From contig NC_030986.1 in NCBI RefSeq assembly GCF_000149955.1, positions 6,687,114 to 6,751,113 of the forward strand: a stretch of 64,000 nt of DNA. The letters run 5' to 3'. Position 1 is the stretch's first letter, and each line of letters opens with the position of its first letter. Shown here one piece after another: positions 22,200 through 33,512 of this stretch. Origin of the DNA: Fusarium oxysporum f. sp. lycopersici 4287. Its lineage: Eukaryota > Ascomycota > Sordariomycetes > Hypocreales > Nectriaceae. The notes under the pieces were generated by a model. It saw only the letters and a program-made list of their open reading frames with translations. It ran no database searches and was not told where the DNA came from. Made by a program: the position numbers and the translations under genes.

Positions 22200-25100
22200 T
22201 GTATGTATATTTTTCGTCCGGGGGCCGTGAGGCCCGTAAAGTCCCCTATTGGGGCACAGGACGTGCTGAGTTAGAGTCTCTAGTGCTAAAATCTACGTAA
22301 AGCATTCGCAAATTACAGAACGGACCACTATCCAGCATATCATCGGCTCAAAAGCGCGTCCTGTCGAGCCTGTTACCCGTCAGCGGGATGACCAGGTCGG
22401 CTATCATAGCGGTAGCCGCTATATCAGTCAGTCTTTAGTGAGACTGGGGAGAGGGCGGCGGCATGACCGCACGACGCGGCCGAGCCCATGAGAATAAAGA
22501 AAAAAAATAAAGAAACAGAAGGGAAAGAAAGATAGAAGGAGAGGAGGAGATGCAAATACATCTCCGATCTGCCTCGTTTAGTAACGAGTGCATATCCCTT
22601 TCAAAGAAGGCGCTTGACTTGGTTAACTTGATGTATTTATCGAAGTTCCTTCCTATTGCAAGGTTGACTGCCGCAGTCGGCAAGGGGACAAGCCTTATTC
22701 GACACTGCCGCAGTACTTTCCTGCAGTAGAAGACATGGTCAGGTGCTTTGCGTCATCCGCACGAGCAAGTTACCCGCGCGTCATTGTGGTTGAATCGTTC
22801 GTGGTATACAGTAAAATCCCCATAGAGGGATCTTACTGCAAGTAGATGGTGCAGGGCAGCTCGAGGGAGCGAGAGTTCCGGTAGGCAGCGTATAATTGCC
22901 TTAAGATTTAATCTCTTATATTGCTCGGGAATAAAGGTTATCTACTATATTTTAAAAGCTTCTTTTGGTTTCTGCCTCGCCACCTTTCGCAGGTATGCTA
23001 GCGTCGGCTAAGTGCCATCCGGTTCTGGCAGCAAGGACGCTGCCTTTGCTAGTTTATCGGCTTATTCGTTGCCGGGAATATCCATGTGGCCAGGTATCCA
23101 GCGTACTTATGTCGCTCCGTGTAATGCAGCTAACGCCTGGAACTCGACGAAGACTGCTTGTGAAGAATCAGACGGTATGCCCATAGGCATGTGGCGGCTA
23201 CTAGGTTGTCTAGACAGACTATAATGTCCCGTGCCGCTGATGCTAGGAGGTTCAGAGCGGCCTTAAGGCCCTCCAGTGCTCCTGTAGCTTCAGCGTCAAA
23301 GACCTCGGCAGATCCAAGACGGCCCGAGCCGTCGCAGATAGAGAGGTCATTCTGGTGAATGGCGAAGCCATAGCTGGCTGCTCCCTCCGAGGACAATGAA
23401 CCGTCTGAGTATACGATCCAGGTGGTTGGGTCTACTGTCTCAACCCACTGGAGGAAGGCCTCGGCTGATTCCTCTTTCGGGGCTGTCTATAGGGGTGTGT
23501 CTTGTCCCTTGCCGAAGCGTTTCTTCATGAGGGCTGGTCGTAGACAGGGTGCGAGGAGCTTATTAGTCCTTCGAAGACGGGTTCTAAAGCTGCTCTCTGT
23601 TAGAGCTTGGTACTTCCGCTTGATTAGCTGATGGTATATAGGTTGCCTAGGTGGAAGCATGCGCTTCGCGAGGGGGTAAGCCTCATCAAGGGATTTAAGC
23701 CGGGCGGAGAAACGGTATTGACGTGCTTCAAGAAGCTGAGTGATAGGTGGTATCCCGCTTTCCCGATGGAGGATAGCAATCAGTGTCGTCTTCCAGGCAG
23801 GGAGTATAGCTCGCATAGATTGAACTATAGCCTTGTTTATTCTCTGCAGGAGATGTCGGATACCGGTACTTGACGGCCGGTCTTTGGACGGTTGGTCCCA
23901 CCGCGGTCGGGTTGCCCCTGGGTACCATACTTCGGTGCCGTAGAGCAGGACTGGTTCAACGCAGGCCCTGACGGCACTCCGTACAGCGCTGGGAAGCAGG
24001 CCGTGTATCGTGTTGGTAAGTCCTCGCAGATGGTAGGCGACAGCCTGTGACTTAGCTGTCCACTTCTCTGCGTGAACTCGGAATGACAGGCTGCTGTCCA
24101 GCCAGATGCCTAGCCAGCGCATTGCTGCCTCGGGGTGCTTCTCGACGTCGCCATGGCGTATTGCCGGTGCGGTCTCGAGCTTGCTCCGAGAGAAGTGCAT
24201 GACTTCGGTCTTCTTGGGGTCGAAAGATACCCCGTTTGCAGCGCCCCAGCGGACCATTTCTTCGACAGAACGTGATGCCGCAGCGGCCGTTTCCTCGACC
24301 GTGTCGCCGACGCACAGGATGGCTGTGTCATCTGCATAGCAGAACCGGCCTTGAGGGTTGCTCAGTCGGTAGATGGGCTCTGTATATAACAGGAAGAGGA
24401 TCGGCGATAGCGGCGATCCCTGAGGGAGACCGCACTGGAGAGGAGAGAGCGGGGTGATTGTATCTTGGTACCTAACACAGGCAGATCGGTCATCCATAAA
24501 GGATCCGGCCCATCGGGCGAGATGTTCGGGCCAGCCTTGTTCCCGAAGTCGCAGAATCAGTCTGTTGCGTAGGACAGTGTCGAACGCGCCTTGAATATCC
24601 ATCGTGACCAGCGTGGCCACCTTCTTGCGCGCAAATGCCTCCTCAATGTCGTGAACTAGGGCGGCTACGAGGTCTGTCGCAGACCTCTTTGGAAGCGCTC
24701 CAGCTTGTTGCGGGTGAAGGACTCCATGGTGAATGCATGCCCACGCGAGACGGCACGCGACTAACCGTTCCAGTCCCTTGCCGAGACAGGGGAGCAAAGA
24801 GATGGGTCGCCAGGCTCGCGGGTTCGTCAGGTCTCTGCGTCCAGGTTTGGCGATCATGACCACCTCGGCCGCTCTGAAAGGCTTTGGGTAGTGGCCTATT
24901 GCCAGGCACCCCTCGAAGAGGCGGCGAACGTGTGTTCCGATAATATGCCATACTGCTGTGAGGAGCTTGACTGTGATGTTATCTGCCTCCGGTGATGTAT
25001 TCCCGGTGCGGAGAGTCGCATCCTGTGCTTCTTCTAGGGAGATTTCATGCGGAAATGGGATCGTTTTGCGAGGGCTGACCTCGATCCAGGGATCCTTGAT

Positions 25101-25391
25101 ATCGTCCTCAGCTGTCCGACGCTCTAGAGTCGCTCGCCGGAGCGCGTTGGCCTTGTCGAGCTGGGTTTCGTAGACCACGTCGTCCACTTGGAGTGGAGGC
25201 GGTTGGAAGGCTCCTGGCGATCTCAGCCATTGGACGGCCTTGAAAACGAAAAGGCGAGGTCGATGGTATTTCCATGCGGGTTTGTGGGGATGTCTGAGGT
25301 ATTCAGCAAGCCGAGGTCATTTTCCGATGCCCAAGAGGCAATCTCGTGGCCGCGGTTCGTAGTTGGGCCTGTCTGCCATGTATGATGTCTA

Positions 25392-27338
25392 CCATCCAGG
25401 ACCACCTAATGGATAACCCCACCTAATGGATAACCAAAATTTCGTTCCGCCCATACAAAATCCAAATTTTCAATTACACCATACTCGGCCAGGAATAGAG
25501 GTACTTGCAAAATAAGACCTATACTATATTACTTTTTCCAAAGAATTTCCATATCGGTTTAAAATTTCCCCGTTCCGCCTCGTGGCCTGGTTCCATAGCC
25601 CTTTGATTTTTTTGCATTTTACCTTATATACCCTTGGTGACTCTATCTCTTTAAGCCCACTTTTTACCTAATTTACTCTACAGAACTCCCCCCGCAATAA
25701 TTCGTCGTAACTATACCGAAGATAACATAGCTGAAGCTATATTAGATATTACTAATAAAGGCCTCTCACAGAATGAGGCGGCTCAGAAACGTGGAGTGCC
25801 TCAGTCGACCCTTTCGGGACGACTTTCCGGTTAAGCAAGCAGAAATAAACGTATTCAGGAGATAGAATACAGCTAGATCAAGCCTGAGAATACGGTTAAT
25901 ATGGACGAGGGCGGTATAATAGCAGGTTTCAGTAAGCCTTCTATAAGTACCCTATAGGTTTCTATAGGTTATAACTAATTAGGTATCTATAAGGCCTAAA
26001 TAGCCTCGTAATCAGGCGCTCTGACCCGAAGAAGAAGGCGATATTAAAAAGCATCCAGTCACACACTTGGACCTCGTTTATTAAGGGTGTTACTATAACT
26101 GGTCGCGCTTTAAAGCCGGGTATTATCTTTAAAGGAAAAGAGCTATAAAAGCAGTGGTTTCTTAACGAATTCGAATTAATAGCAGACTGGCACTACATTA
26201 CATCCCCGAACAGCTAGACCAATAACCATATAGCTCTCAAGTGGTTAAAAGACGTCTATCTACCTTAAACAGAGCCTTATAATGCATCGGATGCGAGACT
26301 CATTATCCTTAACGGTCACGAAAGCCATGCATAGGTGAGCATTTCGGGGTTTTTGCCGCGGAGTCGCCTACTATAAGATTGCTAACTAGCATCCAGGATA
26401 AGTAGATGGCTACGTGCTTTCTGAATAACGTCTACTGCTGTTACCTACTAGCATATTGTTCCTATGGTCTATAACCGTTAGATAATGGAATTTTTAATAT
26501 TATTAAAGGTGCATATTAGAAAGAACTCTAAAAGCTGGCTAGTTTGACCGATTCTGCGCTAATTAATAAAGTCAACTTTATTCGGGTATATGCAAAAGCC
26601 AGGGAGGCAGGCATAAGGAAAGAGATTATCTTATCTGGTTAGAGATTTATTAGAAATTAGCCTATAAACTATCACAAGGCTCTAACGCATCCTGAAATTC
26701 AACCGGATAAAGAAAAAGTGATGGAATGGTTCAAGATGCCGAGCCCTCCTCAGTTGCACTCAGATGATACGCCGAAAACGAGCCGCCAGGTGAGAGAGTT
26801 AGCCAAACACCGCAGTCGTCCGACCAGGCGGAAGTACAGTAAGATCACAAAGGGGTTGGAAACTTTAGAGATGAAGGTGGCCGTTCAGAATGCGCGGATT
26901 ACGGGCCTCGAGGAGCAGATGGCCCAGGTGCAGCGAGGGAAGAAAAGAAAGGCGGTACCGAACCCGAACCGACGATTCATGGCTCTGGCGGAGACTCTAG
27001 CAGCTAGAGAAGCTCTCCCTGACTCAAAGGAAGCAGAAATAGAGTTAGATGTGGACGAGGAGGCCGAGTCGGTGATTGAGGTGGATGTCAGGTCAGAGGA
27101 TAAAAGTGACGACTTTAGGGTCGTAACAAAGCACTGCCAGCGTACACGGAGCGGTCGGGAGGTCAAAAAACCACGCAGAGAGTAAAGATCGATTATTTAT
27201 AGGGTTTCTCTCCAAAGCTTTGCCTTTTAATTGACGACCTGGTGTTTTATGCACGCATCAAAATTTGGATTTTGTGTGGGCGGAGCGAAATTTTGGTTAT
27301 CCATTAGGTGGGGTTACCTATTAGGTGGTCCTGGATGG
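25392..27338 (+). mobile_element. Pogo/Fot-type DNA transposon inserted in the LINE
   Basis: Terminal inverted repeats of about 75 bp start CCATCCAGGACCACCTAAT and contain an internal direct repeat of ACCTAATGGATAACC. The TA target is duplicated at 25390-25391 and 27339-27340. Removing the element and one TA leaves the LINE endonuclease frame intact (D-F-N-A then R-H-H-T-W). This proves the boundaries and shows that it inserted while the LINE frame was still readable here. The 1947-bp size fits an autonomous pogo-family element; the transposase gene is decayed. Confidence 0.9.
25687..27185 (+). pseudogene. Pogo-type DDE transposase (decayed)
   Basis: The N-terminal psq-like helix-turn-helix reads Y-T-E-D-N-I-A-E-A-I-L-D-I, G-V-P-Q-S-T-L-S-G-R-L. 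The DDE region is still traceable: K-P-G-I-I-F-K-G-K-E-L, A-R-L-I-I-L-N-G-H, then C-S-Y-G-L-stop-P-L-D-N. Many stops occur where the related copy at 58-59 kb has Gln or Trp (CAA to TAA, TGG to TAG), the pattern expected from RIP. The C-terminal 155 codons (26718-27185) remain open, with a basic K-K-R-K-A-V-P-N-P-N-R-R-F-M motif. It cannot make an active enzyme. Confidence 0.8.
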
Positions 27339-27781
27339 TAGCGTTGAAGTCGCCTGCCACGAGGCAGCGATCAGGGATCGGCCATTGCAGCAAAGTATCC
27401 AGCGCATCCCTTTCGTCGTTCTGGCGATAGAAGTTGACTATTGTTGTATCGTTGACCGTAAGCCACAGGATATCGCGGCTTTGGTATGGCCGATTCTGAT
27501 CTGCCGAGAGCTTAGAGTCTCGGCGGACGTACGTCATGACTCTAGGTCGAGTGGAATTACTGTTCCAGGCTTCGACTGGGGAGTAGATGTCGTATGCAGG
27601 ATAGGTCTTCGTGAGGCAGCGGGAGTTTGCCGTTGTCGTCCCTGGTTCTTGGAGGAGCACGATGTCGTATCGTTCAGAGTCTGCCAATGCAAGGGCACAG
27701 TCGTGGACCAGGGGAACCTTGCCGACGTTGGCTTGAAAGACCCTGAGGGTCTTTTTCTCGCATCTTCGTGCTCGCGGGTGC

Positions 27782-29427
27782 CTACTCGTGCCCATGATAG
27801 TGGGGACGCGAGATCGGGACGATGCGGCGCTTCCTTGGGGACCCGGGTCTTGGGTGTTCGGGTTCCTCCTCTGGCTCGGGGGTAGTGGCCACCATTATGC
27901 AAGACGGCGCTCTTGGCGCGGCCGGGCTGCTAGCTCGAGAGCTCGATCTTTCTAGCGACCCGGTGCTATCCTGCGGTAGGCCGTTTTGCTGTAGGTCAGG
28001 TGCGTGCCGTTGCGCTTCTACGTTGCGCTGGCGATATGTTTCAGCGCCCACAACTCGGATATGGTCCCTTGTTCTTTGGTCAGCCGGCGGAAAACGCCGT
28101 GGACCTTTTTCGGGCGAGCTGGGCAGTCGGCGAAGTTGGCGCTGTGCGGGCCGAGGCAGTTGGCGCATTGCTCGGGGGCGGTACAGTCCCCGGAGTCGTG
28201 GCCGGCGGCCTTGCCGCAGCGTTTGCACAGGGGGAGTCGATGACAGGTACGTGACGGGTGATAGTCCAAGCATACATTGCACTGCCTTGGCCGGTCGCTT
28301 TTCTTGATCAGCCTTGCTGGTCGGCTGCTGAAGAGGCGCCAGTATTTCTTGACTGGCTCCAGGAAGGACACAAGTAAGGTCTTCGTTAAGGGGTTGTCAG
28401 GTTGATGCCGCGCGGGCCGTATGTTGACGGGTTTCTGCCCTGTCTGGATATCTATTTCTTCCTCCACGGCTGCGTCGCTATCCGCTTCATTGCCATAGAG
28501 GTCGGTCAGCTTGCGAGTGTAATCCGAGACTAGGTAGGTAAACCACTCCTGCCTAGTCTCTACGGCGGTGGCCCCCAAGTCGGGTGCCCATTCGGTCTGT
28601 CTCTGCACGAGGAGGTCACGGGTGGTTATGTCGGCGGTAAGGACGGCCCATCCGGACCTGACTTGGAGTACGCGCGGGATCTTGCGCGGATCCACTCCGA
28701 GTTTCCGGGATATATGGGCCCGGATTGCGTAGTCGTTGTGGGCCCTAGCCGGAGCTTCGGCGTCCAGCCGGATGAAGACACGGAGGTCCACTCGGAGTGG
28801 GGCGCTTATGATCGGTTGTCCCTGGCGATGAGGGGGCTGTTGTTGTTGACGTTGTTGTTGATGGTGTCGGGGTTGGTGGGCAAGGGCGTTGTTTGCAGCC
28901 GGGGGCAAGGCCGCGATGGCGCTGTAGGTAGTAGGCGCGGGAGCAGATTTGGCGTCAGTGAGCGCCTGATTCTAGGAGTCCAGGAAGCTATCGGCAAACC
29001 TTTGGGCGAACTCCCGTTCAGGCCCAGTGGTGAACTGTTTCGCTGCTTCTTCAAATTTAGCGCAGAAGGCCTGAAACACCTTCAACTTCGCATTGTACTC
29101 CTCCTCACGGTCGCGTGCGAGCTTAGTGGCTGCTTCAATAAGGGAGACTGGTTGCTGTTCAGTAGTCGGGGCAGGGTCAGAGGAGGGGGCAGGATGGGCG
29201 AGCTGGGCCCCTTCTGTGGCCGCAGCAGTAGAGATCGCATTGAGAGGCGAAGACGGCGTTTGAGCCGTCCTCCCGAAGACGGGCGGGACCCCAACAGGTC
29301 CATTCACGACAGCGGGGCTGTTTTGTAAGAGGGCAGTGCGGGCTCCTCGATTGAGATTGGCAGGAGTATGGATTCCCAGGTCAAAAGGGTCCGGGACAAT
29401 AGGCGGACAGGAGGTGGCGGATGCCAT
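27782..29427 (-). pseudogene. LINE ORF1, gag-like protein with zinc knuckles (broken)
   Basis: ORF1 starts at the ATG at 29427. One TAG interrupts the frame at 28972-28974; the same frame then continues to 28018. A frameshift near 28070 moves the C-terminal part into the frame that ends at 27782. The region with three Cys-rich knuckles (C-N-V-C, C-K-R-C-G, C-A-N-C) would bind the element RNA. There is a Gln/His-rich stretch near 28860. The protein is needed for LINE particle formation; two lesions make this copy non-functional. Confidence 0.75.
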
Positions 29428-29430
29428 CGC

Positions 29431-29994
29431 CGCCGCCGTGGGCTGCGCGAAGCGCAGGATTGTGGTTGTTGTGGTGCACTTGTTCAGAAGATTGGTGTAA
29501 TTAGGGCTACTTTCTTAACATCTGCATGCCAAGAAAGTAAGATGACAAAGGAAGGTGTGTGGGCTTTGTTGTGAAGATGCTACGGGCTAAGTCTAGGGAA
29601 GTCAACAATAGAACAAACTTACAAATGACAGAGGCCTCAGATATCCCCTTAAATTTCCACACATCTATAGCACCAAAGTCTATTATTAAATTAGATGTAA
29701 CTTAAGTAATTTCCTTCTATGCTTATTAGATCCAGCATACTATCATATGTGTGATAGAGAGTTAGTTCCGGCATATAATAGATCCATATCCCTGTCGCAA
29801 CAGGGACATTCTAAACAAGGAGACCAATCGAGATCGTTTAAGCAGGGTCCGTAGCATGACGTACCCCAGCAGCCTTGGAAGATTACGAATACATTCATCG
29901 CTTCATTTTAACCCCTTTCCTCCCTCATCTACAACAGGAGGAAGGAGGAGGCCGTAGAAAGAAGTCATAATCATCAAGAGGCAGAAAAAGGACA
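29431..29994. other. Intergenic
   Basis: No gene. It contains the small inverted repeat CCCTGTCGCAACAGGG near 29791 and an ATCATATGTGTGAT motif near 29742 that resembles the palindromes on the other side of the next gene. Confidence 0.4.
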
Positions 29995-31886
29995 ATGGTT
30001 CCGGCCTCTGCTGTCACAGCAGAGTCTACTAAACGTGTCCGCTTGCCCAACTATGCCGGTAACTCTTCTAGCACGTCCAGACCTCGATCCGGGAAGCTCG
30101 GATCGTCTGCGCGCCACGCTGTGGATGGCAGCGGTACCACGGCTCCCAGACGTGACAAGGGTTCGCCAGTGTCCTCGGACACGAGCTTATTCGTTGCTGA
30201 TGTCCCTGACGCGTCAGGGGCTAGGTCAAGTTAGCCTCTGTCGAGGAAGACACTTAGCTCTGGGCAGGATCCTGACGCCGACGCGCACAGCAGTCTGCCG
30301 TCCAGCTTCCTTCCGGATTCCACCTCTCGCGCCATATCAAGTGCAGTCACTGCTGGCTTGTTAACGCAACATACATTGCCGTCGTCCGAGGCGCCGGATG
30401 ATCAGGATCTCGTTGATCTGCCCAAGACCCTCTCCAGATACGAGAAGAAGCTCAAGAAGTTTGTCGGCCAGTGGCACGCATCCCTCGTCAAGAAGGGTAT
30501 ACCGGAGCATCTAGTTTACCAGCTTGCCAAGCACTGTGTCCAGGCCAGTGGCGAGGAAGGCGATTCGGGGACGGAAAGCCATCATGTGAGTCGTGTGAAG
30601 AAGCCACTCTTTCCTCCCGTACCAGGCGCGCAGGCATCCACCCAAGTTTTGCCGGATGTGCTGAACAATTATCGAGACAACGAAGACGGCGACATCCCTT
30701 CACGGCCATCTGCCAGTCTAATTCTCACACAGGTCCCTCAGACCGATGATGAACCCATTGTGGTACGGCTGGGCGCCGGTGCGCGAGCACCAAAGCAGGC
30801 ACTCGGCGGGTATGATAAGCCAGCCACTCTGGTGGAGGCCCTGCGAGCCAAAAGCAGACTCAAGAACCACCCCGAGGAGGGAGATGAGGCTTTCGATACC
30901 CTAGCCGTTGCCCTAAGGCTGCAAGAAAGGGACTTTGGCGGCAGACTGTCCTCGCAAGAGATCTGCGTCATAGGTACCGCCGTCCTACATGAGGTATTCG
31001 GCGGCCGAGGTCAGAAACGGCTCGCTGATGCACTGACACACCTTTATGGCCGCCACCCGCGACACTATCCAGCTTCACCCTACGTTGGGCTCAGGCCGTT
31101 CAGCACGACAGCCCCGACATGGTGACGATCGACGACATTCGACTGATCGATATGAAAGTGTCGCTCGTTCGTGAATGGGATCGTTGGTCGAGCCCAGCCG
31201 CGACAGGGTCAAATAGAGACATCGAAGACTTTCTCGCCAACAACGGAATAGACGCTAACGCGAGGTTGGCACTTTCAACGAGGATAGCCAAGTATCTCAG
31301 CAGGAAGCTCGGTCTTCCTGAAGGCACCTCGGCCAAGAAGATCTATGCCTGGCGACCACTAACAGTGATGGCAGACGTCTTTGGCGCCGGTATTTATGTC
31401 TTTGTCTCCAGGAGCCTCTTTACGTGCTATAACAAGATTCATCCAACCGATCGCATTAAAAAAGAGGATAAGTTCCGTGCCATGGCGCTTGCTGTTGCAG
31501 ACGAGCTCCCCAACCTCTTGGAGATTTGTGAGGCATCGTACAAGCATGTCGTCCAGCCCGTCCTGAAGCCCCTTCTTCCTGGCAATAATATGCAAGATCT
31601 TTCCAGGGACTTAAGAGTCCCTGGGGTTCAGATGGCTACAGACGGTGATCTACACAGCTTGCGAAAAACATCCATTCCAGAACTGCTCGGTGTTTGTATA
31701 CCTCCACGAGGTTTTATAGAGGAATTGGGCAGTGTTACAGGAGGAGATGCTAATGCTGGAACAACATTGGTTCGCCGACAGTCTACTCTCCACGGACATC
31801 ATCATGATGAAGACGGCAAAGATAGTAACGTTGACGATGATGATGATGATGGAAGTGGGGAAGAAGAGGGTGAGAATTCTGATTGA
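29995..31886 (+). pseudogene. Broken gene of unknown family
   Basis: I do not recognise this family. From the ATG at 29995 one frame runs to 31125, interrupted by a single TAG near 30232. A frameshift near 31040-31075 then moves it to the frame that ends at 31886. The N-terminal part is Ser/Pro-rich. The middle (about 30400-30540) has a charged helix-like segment with K-K-L-K-K-F-V-G-Q-W-H. The C-terminal part has Y-A-W-R-P-L-T-V-M-A-D-V-F-G-A-G and ends in a run of Asp/Glu. If the two lesions were absent it would be about 630 residues. ATCACATATGTGAT-type palindromes lie on both sides of the gene. Confidence 0.55.
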
Positions 31887-31939
31887 CAGGAACCAAGAAG
31901 TCAAGAGGGGATTCTGATATTTGACAGGAGTGGGACTCG

Positions 31940-32060
31940 ATCACATATGTGATAGGGACTGGGGTCTGTATCACCTGTGAGTTTAGATGAATCACATAAT
32001 ATGTAAAAGTGGGGCTTGGATCACATATGCGATAGTGGGGACTTAATCTCACCTGTAGTA
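31940..32060 (+). repeat. Imperfect repeats with ATCACATATGTGAT palindromes
   Basis: Two similar units carry GATCACATATGTGATAG and GATCACATATGCGATAG, each followed by GGGACT..., then TATCACCTGTGAG or TCTCACCTGTAG. An intermediate ATCACATAATATGT lies between them. A related copy is upstream of the gene at about 29742. Confidence 0.5.
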
Positions 32061-32084
32061 ATAGACAAACCCAACCCTAACACC

Positions 32085-32577
32085 TCAGTATAAGTCCAGC
32101 AACAGGTTCATCACAGCTTCGTTCTTGTCAACAGAAGGTTGCCAATTGAACGCCTCGATGTATCTCGTTGAATACAGATCTGAGGCAGCAGCAATAGCAG
32201 TGCAGCCGGTGTAATCTCCCTCATGAATATTAGCATATCGTGGCTGGTTATTGAGTAAAAATTCGACTACCTCAAGATACCCCCGTCTCGCAGCTTCGTT
32301 GAGTAGGGTAAATCCACGTTCTCGAAAGGTGATTCTTTGGTGTGGTCCAGTAACCTTCTCGTAGTAGGAAAGAAGGGTCCTTAGTGCACTAAGGCTTCTG
32401 TGGGATAAAGCTGTGTAGAAGAAGGAGATCAAATTGATCTGTTTCGCAAAGAACAGATCCATTACGATCAACCAGAGTCATTGGTATATATGGAGGTTCT
32501 TCGCCATCATGATTCTCGTTCGGACCCTGAACGAAATTGGCGTAGGGTGACCTATGTTTAGTCGGAATGGGAGGCAT
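32085..32577 (-). pseudogene. Ankyrin-repeat gene remnant
   Basis: The minus strand encodes an N-terminal piece (P-M-T-L-V-D-R-N-G-S-V) and, in another frame, an ankyrin segment (L-L-N-E-A-A-R-R-G-Y-L-E-V-V-E-F-L-L, then Q-P-R-Y-A-N-I-H). It clearly matches the two full ankyrin genes at 34938 and 45285 (for example Q-P-R-Y-A-S-I-Y and Q-P-V-Y-A-S-I-H). Only about the first third is left, it is frame-shifted, and it stops after N-L-L-L-D, so it is a truncated paralog in the opposite orientation. Confidence 0.75.
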
Positions 32578-32630
32578 CGTTGTTAATTGTTCAAGTCATC
32601 GAAGAGACGTTGAGCTTTTTAATGCATCAG

Positions 32631-32959
32631 CCAGCGCTCGCAATAGTCCAGACCATTTGGACTATTAGTCCAGACTGCAATCCAAAATCAACAATCAATC
32701 CACGACGGGCGTTCGTGGATTGACGGCTAGGATGATGCGTCCCTTGAAACGAGCCGTGTTGATCGGATCGCACCAATAAATTGATCGGAAATATCCAAAA
32801 TAAAATGGTTGGTACAGCAACAATCATGGGTGCCCTGGTTTTGTAACACCATACCAACAACCTAGCGTTCTTAGCGTCCACACCGGGCGTCCGTATTCCC
32901 TGCCCTGATCTACAGTCTGGACTAATAATCCAAATGGTCTGGACTATTGCGAGCGCTGG
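32631..32959. repeat. MITE with CCAGCGCTCGCAATAGTCC ends
   Basis: Terminal inverted repeats of about 48 bp start CCAGCGCTCGCAATAGTCC and have one mismatch. The 6-bp direct repeat CATCAG flanks the 329-bp element (32625-32630 and 32960-32965). The repeats contain the internal palindromic motif GTCCAGACC...TTTGGAC. A minus-strand open frame (32968-32627) spans the whole element, but it reads through the inverted repeats and is most likely chance. Confidence 0.7.
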
Positions 32960-32965
32960 CATCAG

Positions 32966-33512
32966 CATTGAGCAGTAAATACATAAAATCAGAATCTTTT
33001 GGCCGTTAGGAGTGAGTCATCGGCATGTCGGCCTGTACTTGAAGTGGAGCTGATATATAGCAAGCAAGGACAGTTCACCTGCTACTTTAATTGTGTGGTA
33101 TTTTAGCAGTTACTTAAGTTGATCTACAGTTATATGTATAAACCCAAACATATAGCAAGTAAACGGGACAATTCGAGAGATTTATAGCTTGCCTGTAAAT
33201 GATGATGACTTCGCTATGTCTCTTTACTTCATCACACTCCACATTCAGCTATGCCGGGGAATTTATACTCCGAATCGACCACGCTATCTCCTCGTGACTT
33301 TCCTTATCTAAAACATATCAACCAACATGATTTTGTTCTCGCTTCATTCAAATCATCCCAGCCAATTCCAACTTTTGCTGTAACCTTCTTCTTGAGTTCA
33401 CATTCATCCAGATACGATATCTACACCACCCATCAATCAACACCTCTGACACCCGCTTCGAAAGGGTACACAATCTTCATCAGACGCGTCCTCATACTCA
33501 AGCTTTGTCAAG
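32966..33512. promoter_or_regulatory. Upstream region of the ~250-aa gene, with duplicated block
   Basis: The block at about 33005-33200 is similar to about 34460-34620. Shared pieces are GGCCTGT/GGCAGAC, then ATATAGCAAGC..., CACCTGC, TTACTTAAGTT/CTACCTAAGTT and GGGACAATTCGAGAGA/GGCACAATTAGAGAAT. It probably marks a segmental duplication that included promoter sequence. Confidence 0.5.

Larger units (their letters stand above)
22435..27795 (-). pseudogene. LINE ORF2: endonuclease, reverse transcriptase, RNase H (broken)
   Basis: From the ATG at 27795, which overlaps the end of ORF1 by 14 bp. The endonuclease reads V-F-Q-A-N-V-G-K, then L-L-Q-E-P-G, then V-A-G-D-F-N-A, where the pogo element interrupts it. 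It resumes at 25389 with R-H-H-T-W-Q. Linker sequence seems to be missing near 25225. The RT frame (25187-23487) has the G-L-P-Q-G-S-P-L-S-P and F-C-Y-A-D-D-T-A motifs, both Asp intact. RNase H follows with Y-S-D-G-S and A-E-A-T-G-A-L-E. Several stops lie downstream, for example TAA where Gln is expected in P-G-N-E-x-A-D-K. The C-terminal C-S-C-G...H-V-F-Y-C zinc motif is near 22740. Confidence 0.85.
22200..29430 (-). mobile_element. Tad-like non-LTR retrotransposon (LINE), decayed
   Basis: Minus-strand LINE with a gag-like ORF1 (zinc knuckles) overlapping an ORF2 that carries an AP-endonuclease, reverse transcriptase, RNase H and a C-terminal CCHC-like motif. This order fits the Tad clade of fungal LINEs. 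The 3' end, near 22200, lies by a short repeat that reads (ATAC)n on the element strand instead of poly-A. Stops, frameshifts and an apparent internal deletion between endonuclease and RT make it inactive. A pogo-type transposon (25392-27338) is inserted in the endonuclease region. The 5' boundary is not sharp. Confidence 0.85.

Noticed and set aside
32627..32968. Minus-strand open frame of 113 codons
   Set aside because: It spans a MITE including both inverted repeats, so a real gene is unlikely.
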